NCBI GenBank assembly: GCA_001771975.1
Contig: MERE01000025.1
Span: 1 to 9,719 of the forward strand
Reading direction: 5' to 3'
Source: Betaproteobacteria bacterium RIFCSPLOWO2_02_FULL_68_150
Lineage (GTDB): Bacteria > Pseudomonadota > Gammaproteobacteria > Burkholderiales > SG8-39
Length of the DNA: 9,719 nt
Part shown: positions 6,039-9,719 of the stretch, piece after piece
Layout of the letters: every line of letters begins with the position of its first letter
Numbering within the stretch: position 1 is the stretch's first letter
Program-made: the position numbers and the translations under genes
Notes under the pieces: model-generated
What the model was told of the DNA's origin: nothing
The model's database searches: none
The model's input: the letters and a program-made list of their open reading frames with translations, nothing else

Positions 6039-8044
6039 GCAGCGAGTGTAGCCGGGTCGAGCGACTCGAGCAGGGGCGGCAGCGGGCAATCGAGCACCGC
6101 GCCGACCAGGCGCATCAGCTCGGCTTCCGCGACGCCGATGCTGTCGTCCAGCGTGACTGCCGCAAACAGCCCCTTCACCACGATCGCCTTCTGCAGCGGT
6201 GCGAGGCTCCTGAGGGCGCCCAGCGCCTTGACCGCATCGTCGATCGTGTCGGCCGGGCGTTCGGGCTCACCCTCCAGAGCCATCGCCTTCATGCCGGCGC
6301 GCATCGCCGCCAACTGCTGCTGTTCGCGCTCGCCGGTGGCGTCGGCACGAACGCTGGATTGCGCCAGCAGCCCCAGCACCTTCAGCACCTCCGGCCGCAT
6401 TTCGGCGAGCTTGCGGCTGGTGACGGCACCCGCGCCTTTCTTCGGCGCCAACTGATGCCGCACCAGGGTCAAGACGACGAATTCGTGCAACGAGACGCGC
6501 CGGTCGGCGTGGATCACCGCGTCGAGCGCCTTGACGAGGTCGCCCTTCTGGGCCTCCGAGGCCAGTTTCACCGCGGGTAGCGCGAGATCGAGCAGCGGCA
6601 GATGGAACGCCGACCCCAGCCGGCGCGTGAGCGGTGCGAAGGCGCGCGCTTCACCAGCGAGTTGAGCGAGAGCCGCCGCTTCGAGCGCCGCCACCTGCTG
6701 CGCGAGCACTTCGTCCTTGGGCGCGAGCAGCAATGCCACCACGATGGCGCGCGCGCTTGCCGTTTCGCGCACGCCCGCGCGCAGGGGCTCGGGCAGCGAC
6801 TTCAGAAGCCGCGCGGCGTAGTCGATCTTGGCGCCGTCCATCGAACCGACCAGCGCGGCGCTCGCACCGGCCGAACGCCCCCAGGCCGCGCTGAGATCGC
6901 CGGGGCGCCGCCCATCCGCCGCCGGCGCCCCGCCCTCCCCGGCGAATCCGGCGGCGCGCCCGAACGCCTCCTCGCTGCCGGCCGCGCTGGGGGGCGCGGC
7001 CGCCTCGCGCTTGCGGCGATACCCCGTCGGCTGAAAACCCGGGTGGACGCGGCGGATACGCTCTTCCAGCGGCGGATGCGTGTCGAACAGGCCGCCCAGC
7101 CAGACCTGGATGCCCTGGCCGAAGAACATGTGCGCCAACTCCTCCGCGTAGCGGTTCGAGATCAGCCCGGTGGCGCGGCCGATCTGGTCGAGCGCACCGG
7201 CGATGCCCTCCGGATTGCGCGTGAATTGCACGCTCGAGGCATCGGCCAGGAACTCGCGCTGGCGCGATACCGCGGCCTTGATCAGGCGCGCGAAGAACAG
7301 GCCCACGTAACCGATCACGAACAGGGCGAGGCCGATCGCGAAGATGCCGCCGGTGCTGCGGCTATCGCGGCTCTCGCGCACGCTGCGCATGACGAACTCG
7401 CCGATCGAGCCGACGAACACGATTCCGGCGAGCACGCCGATCATGCGGATGTTGAGGCGCATGTCGCCGTTCATAATGTGACTGAACTCGTGCCCGATCA
7501 CGCCCTGCAGCTCGTCGCGCGTCAGCGACTCGAGCGTGCCGCGCGTCACGGCGACCACCGAGTTGGACACGTCGTAGCCGGCGGCGAACGCATTGATGCC
7601 GCGCTCGTCGTCCATCACGTAGACCGCCGGCACCCGCACCCCCGAGGCGATCGCCATCTCCTCGACCACGTTGAGCAGGCGGCGCTCGAGGGGATCGCGC
7701 GTTGCGGGCGCGACGCGCCGCGCGCCGATCATGTCCGCGACCGCGCTGCCGCCGCCGGCCAGCTTGACGACGTTCACCGCGCTGACGACGAGAATGATTC
7801 CTGCGGTGAGTGCCGCGCCGGCCAGATAGAGTTCACCCGGCACCTGCCGGTACACGGCGAGGACCCCGGGTCTCGTGCCGGCCGGCAGGGCAAAGTCGTT
7901 GAGGCTCCAGACGTAGATCGTGGCGAGCACCAGGTCCACCGCGATCACCACCGCCAGCACGGCGAGCAGGAACATCAGCACCATCACGCGCGTGTTGCGC
8001 CGCGCGAGGTGCTGGTGTTCGAAAAACGTGGTGGCCGCCGGCAC
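6035..8044 (-). CDS. HtpX-like M48 zinc metallopeptidase with TerB-like C-terminal region
   Basis: The predicted protein has 669 residues, about twice the size of HtpX. Two N-terminal membrane helices (about 20-45 and 72-94) precede the M48 peptidase domain. That domain has HEFSH at 185-189 (zinc ligands H185 and H189, catalytic E186), further helices near 201-217 and 233-252, the third ligand E264 in REFLADAS, and THPPLEERI (322-330). An Ala/Gly-rich linker (about 345-400) leads to a helical C-terminal part. That part has ALDAVIHADRRVSLHE (506-521) and AVTLDDSIGVAEAEL (629-643), which resemble TerB/tellurite-resistance-like acidic motifs. It is probably an inner-membrane quality-control protease. 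The start is GTG 8044, since FFEHQHLARRNTR right after it matches the usual N-terminus of the family. No Shine-Dalgarno sequence is evident. It follows lemA by 17 bases. Confidence 0.9.
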   Translation of the reverse strand: MPAATTFFEHQHLARRNTRVMVLMFLLAVLAVVIAVDLVLATIYVWSLNDFALPAGTRPGVLAVYRQVPGELYLAGAALTAGIILVVSAVNVVKLAGGGSAVADMIGARRVAPATRDPLERRLLNVVEEMAIASGVRVPAVYVMDDERGINAFAAGYDVSNSVVAVTRGTLESLTRDELQGVIGHEFSHIMNGDMRLNIRMIGVLAGIVFVGSIGEFVMRSVRESRDSRSTGGIFAIGLALFVIGYVGLFFARLIKAAVSRQREFLADASSVQFTRNPEGIAGALDQIGRATGLISNRYAEELAHMFFGQGIQVWLGGLFDTHPPLEERIRRVHPGFQPTGYRRKREAAAPPSAAGSEEAFGRAAGFAGEGGAPAADGRRPGDLSAAWGRSAGASAALVGSMDGAKIDYAARLLKSLPEPLRAGVRETASARAIVVALLLAPKDEVLAQQVAALEAAALAQLAGEARAFAPLTRRLGSAFHLPLLDLALPAVKLASEAQKGDLVKALDAVIHADRRVSLHEFVVLTLVRHQLAPKKGAGAVTSRKLAEMRPEVLKVLGLLAQSSVRADATGEREQQQLAAMRAGMKAMALEGEPERPADTIDDAVKALGALRSLAPLQKAIVVKGLFAAVTLDDSIGVAEAELMRLVGAVLDCPLPPLLESLDPATLAA

Positions 8045-8061
8045 CGCGGCGCTTATCGCGG
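8044..8061 (-). other. Small hairpin between lemA and the M48 gene
   Basis: CCGCG (8044-8048) and CGCGG (8057-8061) can pair with an eight-base loop. Together they fill the whole lemA-protease gap and reach the first base of the GTG start. There is no T run, so it is not a terminator. It could mask the protease start until ribosomes finish lemA, but a five-pair stem is common by chance in DNA this GC-rich. Confidence 0.2.
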
Positions 8062-8655
8062 CTAGAACTTGACCTGCGGGGCCTTGCGCTCTTCGGCCGA
8101 CTCGGTCGCGGCGAGCAACTCGGCCGGCGAGAAGCCGAACATGCCGGCGAAGATGTTGTCGGGAAACGACTCGCGCTTGGTGTTGTATTCCATCACCGAA
8201 TCATTGAACGCCTGGCGCGAGAACGCGACCTTGTTCTCGGTGCTCGCGAGCTCTTCCTGCAGCGCCAGCATGTTCTGGTTCGCCTTGAGATCGGGATAGG
8301 CTTCGGCCAGGGCGAACAGCCGTCCGAGCACGCCGGTCAGGGCGCCCTCGGCAGCGCCGAGCTGCTGCATGGCGGCCGGGTTGCCGGGATTGGCGCTCGC
8401 GGCCTGGGCCGCCGTGACCGCCTGGTTGCGCGCCTTGATCACGGCCTCGAGCGTCTCGCGCTCGTGCTTGATGTAGCCCTTGGCGGTTTCGACCAGGTTC
8501 GGGATCAGATCGTAGCGGCGCTTGAGCTGCACGTCGATCTGCGCAAACGCATTCTTGAAGCGGTTGCGCAGCGTAACCAGGCCGTTGTAGATCGAGACCG
8601 CCCAAAACGCGAGGGCTGCGACAATTGCCAGAAAAATCCAGCCGCCAGTGCCCAT
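8062..8655 (-). CDS. lemA: LemA family protein
   Basis: The predicted protein has 197 residues, the usual LemA length. A single N-terminal membrane helix (about 6-22) is followed by the family core: YNGLVTLRNRFKNAF (23-37), IDVQLKRRYDLIPNLV (40-55) and GYIKHE (60-65). The rest is a long helical bundle. LemA proteins sit in the inner membrane with the bundle outside; their function is unclear, but they are very often encoded beside an HtpX-like M48 protease, as here. ATG 8655 is well supported by GGGAGG five bases upstream; an in-frame longer version (to 8754) would run into the divergent protease gene and lacks family similarity. It is the first gene of a likely four-gene unit with the M48 protease, permease and ankyrin genes. 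Confidence 0.93.
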   Translation of the reverse strand: MGTGGWIFLAIVAALAFWAVSIYNGLVTLRNRFKNAFAQIDVQLKRRYDLIPNLVETAKGYIKHERETLEAVIKARNQAVTAAQAASANPGNPAAMQQLGAAEGALTGVLGRLFALAEAYPDLKANQNMLALQEELASTENKVAFSRQAFNDSVMEYNTKRESFPDNIFAGMFGFSPAELLAATESAEERKAPQVKF

Positions 8656-8688
8656 GTCACCCTCCCGAGGACCTGTGTTGGTGTCGGC

Positions 8689-8696
8689 TACTATAG
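8689..8696. promoter_or_regulatory. Shared TATA-like box in the lemA / M48 divergent gap
   Basis: The 44-base gap between the divergent starts contains TACTATAG. Read leftward, it gives TATAGT (8690-8695), a reasonable -10 for lemA; the nearest -35-like element, TTGAAC (8716-8721), is 20 bases away, longer than usual. Read rightward, TACTAT (8689-8694) ends five bases before the ATG at 8700, so transcription would begin at or next to the start codon. Only one or both of these may be real. Confidence 0.35.
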
Positions 8697-8699
8697 CGC

Positions 8700-9569
8700 A
8701 TGCACCGCCGACCGGGTTCAATCGCGCCGTGCCTGCGTGCCGGCGCGCTCGCACTGCTGGCGCTGGTCGTGCCGTGCGGCGCGATCGCGCAACCGCAGCC
8801 GGACGGCGTCGAAGTCCGCAAGAGCCGCCTGCTCCTGCTGCCCGCGTCGACCGTAGAGCGCACTTCGGCGCAGCAGTACAGCCAGCTCATGCGCGCCGCG
8901 GCTCAAAAAGGGGCGCTCAACACGGACCGGCGCGAGGTGGAGCGCCTGCGCAACATCGCGCGGAGCCTCATCCCGCACGCGGCGCGTTTCAACGCCGATG
9001 CCGAGCGCTGGCGCTGGGAGGTGAATCTGATCCACTCGCCGAACGTCAATGCCTTCTGCATGCCGGGCGGGAAGATCGCGTTCTTCAGCGGCCTTCTCGA
9101 CGCGCTCGCGCTGAGCGACGACGAGGTGGCTGCGGTGATGGGGCACGAAATCGCGCACGCGCTGCTCGAGCACGGCCGCGCCCGCATGTCGGAGCAGTTG
9201 CTCAAGACGATCGGCATCTCGGTCGCCGCGATGATGCTCAATCTCGGCCAGGTCTCGACCGAGCTGCTCGCACGCGCCGCAGACCTCACGCTCACGCTGC
9301 CGTTCTCGCGCCGGCACGAAACCGACGCCGACCTGGCCGGCATGGAACTGGCTGCGCGCGCCGGCTTCGATCCGCGCGCCGCCGCCGCCGTGTGGCGCAA
9401 GATGCAGCGGCTGGCCGCACAGCGCAGCGCGGGGTCGCCTTCGCAACGCGCGCGCGGAGAACTGCCGCAGTTCCTCTCGACGCACCCCTCGCACGAAGCG
9501 CGCATCCGCGACATCGAAGCCAGCCTGCCGAAGGTGCTGCCGCTGTATGACGCCGCGCGCCGGCAGTGA
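8700..9569 (+). CDS. Exported M48 zinc metallopeptidase, Oma1/LoiP type
   Basis: The predicted protein has 289 residues. The signal peptide has a basic start and a hydrophobic core (about 14-25), with likely cleavage after AIA at 28-30. The M48 peptidase domain shows NAFCMPGGK (117-125), HEIAH at 149-153 (H149 and H153 zinc ligands, E150 catalytic), E207 in HETDADLAG as third ligand, and THPSHEARI (261-269). This layout matches the periplasmic Oma1/LoiP/YcaL-like group, which degrades damaged or misassembled envelope proteins. All catalytic residues are present. No Shine-Dalgarno sequence precedes ATG 8700, and no better in-frame start is visible. It diverges from lemA, so two M48 proteases flank that gene. 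Its 3' end overlaps the next gene by 23 bases, which suggests co-transcription. Confidence 0.92.
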   Translation: MHRRPGSIAPCLRAGALALLALVVPCGAIAQPQPDGVEVRKSRLLLLPASTVERTSAQQYSQLMRAAAQKGALNTDRREVERLRNIARSLIPHAARFNADAERWRWEVNLIHSPNVNAFCMPGGKIAFFSGLLDALALSDDEVAAVMGHEIAHALLEHGRARMSEQLLKTIGISVAAMMLNLGQVSTELLARAADLTLTLPFSRRHETDADLAGMELAARAGFDPRAAAAVWRKMQRLAAQRSAGSPSQRARGELPQFLSTHPSHEARIRDIEASLPKVLPLYDAARRQ

Positions 9570-9719
9570 AGCAGATATTGCGATCGTCGGCGCGGGAATC
9601 GCCGGCGCTGCGGCGGCCTATTTTCTGGCGCCGCACGCCCGCGTGCTGCTGCTCGAGCGCGAGGAGCAGCCGGGCTATCACACCACCGGCCGTTCGGCGG
9701 CGCTGTTCTCCGAAGCGTA
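9547..9719 (+). CDS. FAD-dependent oxidoreductase of the DAO family, 3' end outside the window
   Basis: Only the first 57 residues are seen. They form a Rossmann dinucleotide-binding unit: DIAIVGAGIAGAAAAYFL with GxGxxG at G15, G17 and G20, and the ribose-binding acidic residue E37 in LLLERE. Then comes GYHTTGRSAALFSEA (43-57), a stretch seen in D-arginine dehydrogenase-like and related D-amino-acid oxidoreductases, where it contacts FAD. A deaminating flavoenzyme is likely; the substrate cannot be judged from this fragment. ATG 9547 lies inside the end of the M48 protease gene (23-base overlap, different frame). The nearest ribosome-binding candidate, AAGG at 9531-9534, is 12 bases away, so translation may be coupled to the upstream gene. 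No gene symbol is assigned because the diagnostic C-terminal half is missing. Confidence 0.85.
   Translation, partial: MTPRAGSEADIAIVGAGIAGAAAAYFLAPHARVLLLEREEQPGYHTTGRSAALFSEA

Noticed and set aside
4986..6455. 489-codon plus-strand open frame across the ankyrin and permease genes
   Set aside because: It spans two real genes on the other strand and has a compositionally biased product without domain features.
6602..8065. 487-codon plus-strand open frame opposite the M48 protease gene
   Set aside because: It mirrors a well-supported HtpX-like gene, and its His/Asp/Arg-rich product matches no family I know.
8656..8754. Longer in-frame start for lemA
   Set aside because: ATG 8655 has a strong Shine-Dalgarno sequence and matches the family N-terminus; the extension would overlap the divergent protease gene.
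8775..8777. Cys26 of the exported M48 protease as a lipoprotein attachment site
   Set aside because: The residue before it is proline (VVPC), which does not fit a lipobox; AIA at 28-30 is a better signal peptidase I site.

Overview
The window is a gene-dense, GC-rich bacterial chromosome segment holding ten protein genes, eight complete and one cut off at each end. Gene content (LemA with an HtpX-like M48 protease, an MsnO8-type flavin enzyme, DUF1223, single-domain PilZ proteins) and codon use suggest a betaproteobacterium or close relative. That placement is inference; no rRNA or marker gene is present. No tRNA, rRNA, CRISPR array, transposase or integrase was recognised. No stretch over 300 bases lacks a gene; the longest gap is about 106 bases.

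Left third (1-3433): the tail of a c-di-GMP-type PilZ protein runs rightward and meets, stop codon on stop codon, a longer leftward PilZ protein with a large unassigned C-terminal region. Upstream of that, on the same minus strand, are a stand-alone DGQHR-domain protein (DndB-like family) and an exported DUF1223 protein with a CxxC motif. A terminator-like hairpin follows the DUF1223 gene. A small inverted repeat over a TATATT box then precedes the DGQHR gene, so that gene probably has its own promoter and possibly an operator.

Middle (3434-5223): a luciferase-like flavin monooxygenase of the MsnO8 group diverges from the DUF1223 gene. A perfect 8-base inverted repeat lies just ahead of its start. 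Its 3' end overlaps an exported ankyrin-repeat protein on the opposite strand.

Right half (4516-9719): lemA, an HtpX-like M48 protease with a TerB-like C-terminal extension, a TauE/SafE-type permease and the ankyrin protein form a probable four-gene minus-strand operon. The protease and permease genes share a GTGA stop/start overlap. Diverging from lemA across 44 bases is a second, exported M48 protease of the Oma1/LoiP type, whose 3' end overlaps the start of an FAD-dependent oxidoreductase that leaves the window. The lemA locus thus carries two zinc proteases, one in the inner membrane and one in the periplasm, which suggests an envelope quality-control theme.

No convincing new multi-gene system was found. 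The points most worth following are the orphan DGQHR protein with its putative operator, the PilZ pair with the G8 tract and unknown C-terminal region, the M48-TerB fusion, and the inverted repeat before the flavin monooxygenase.
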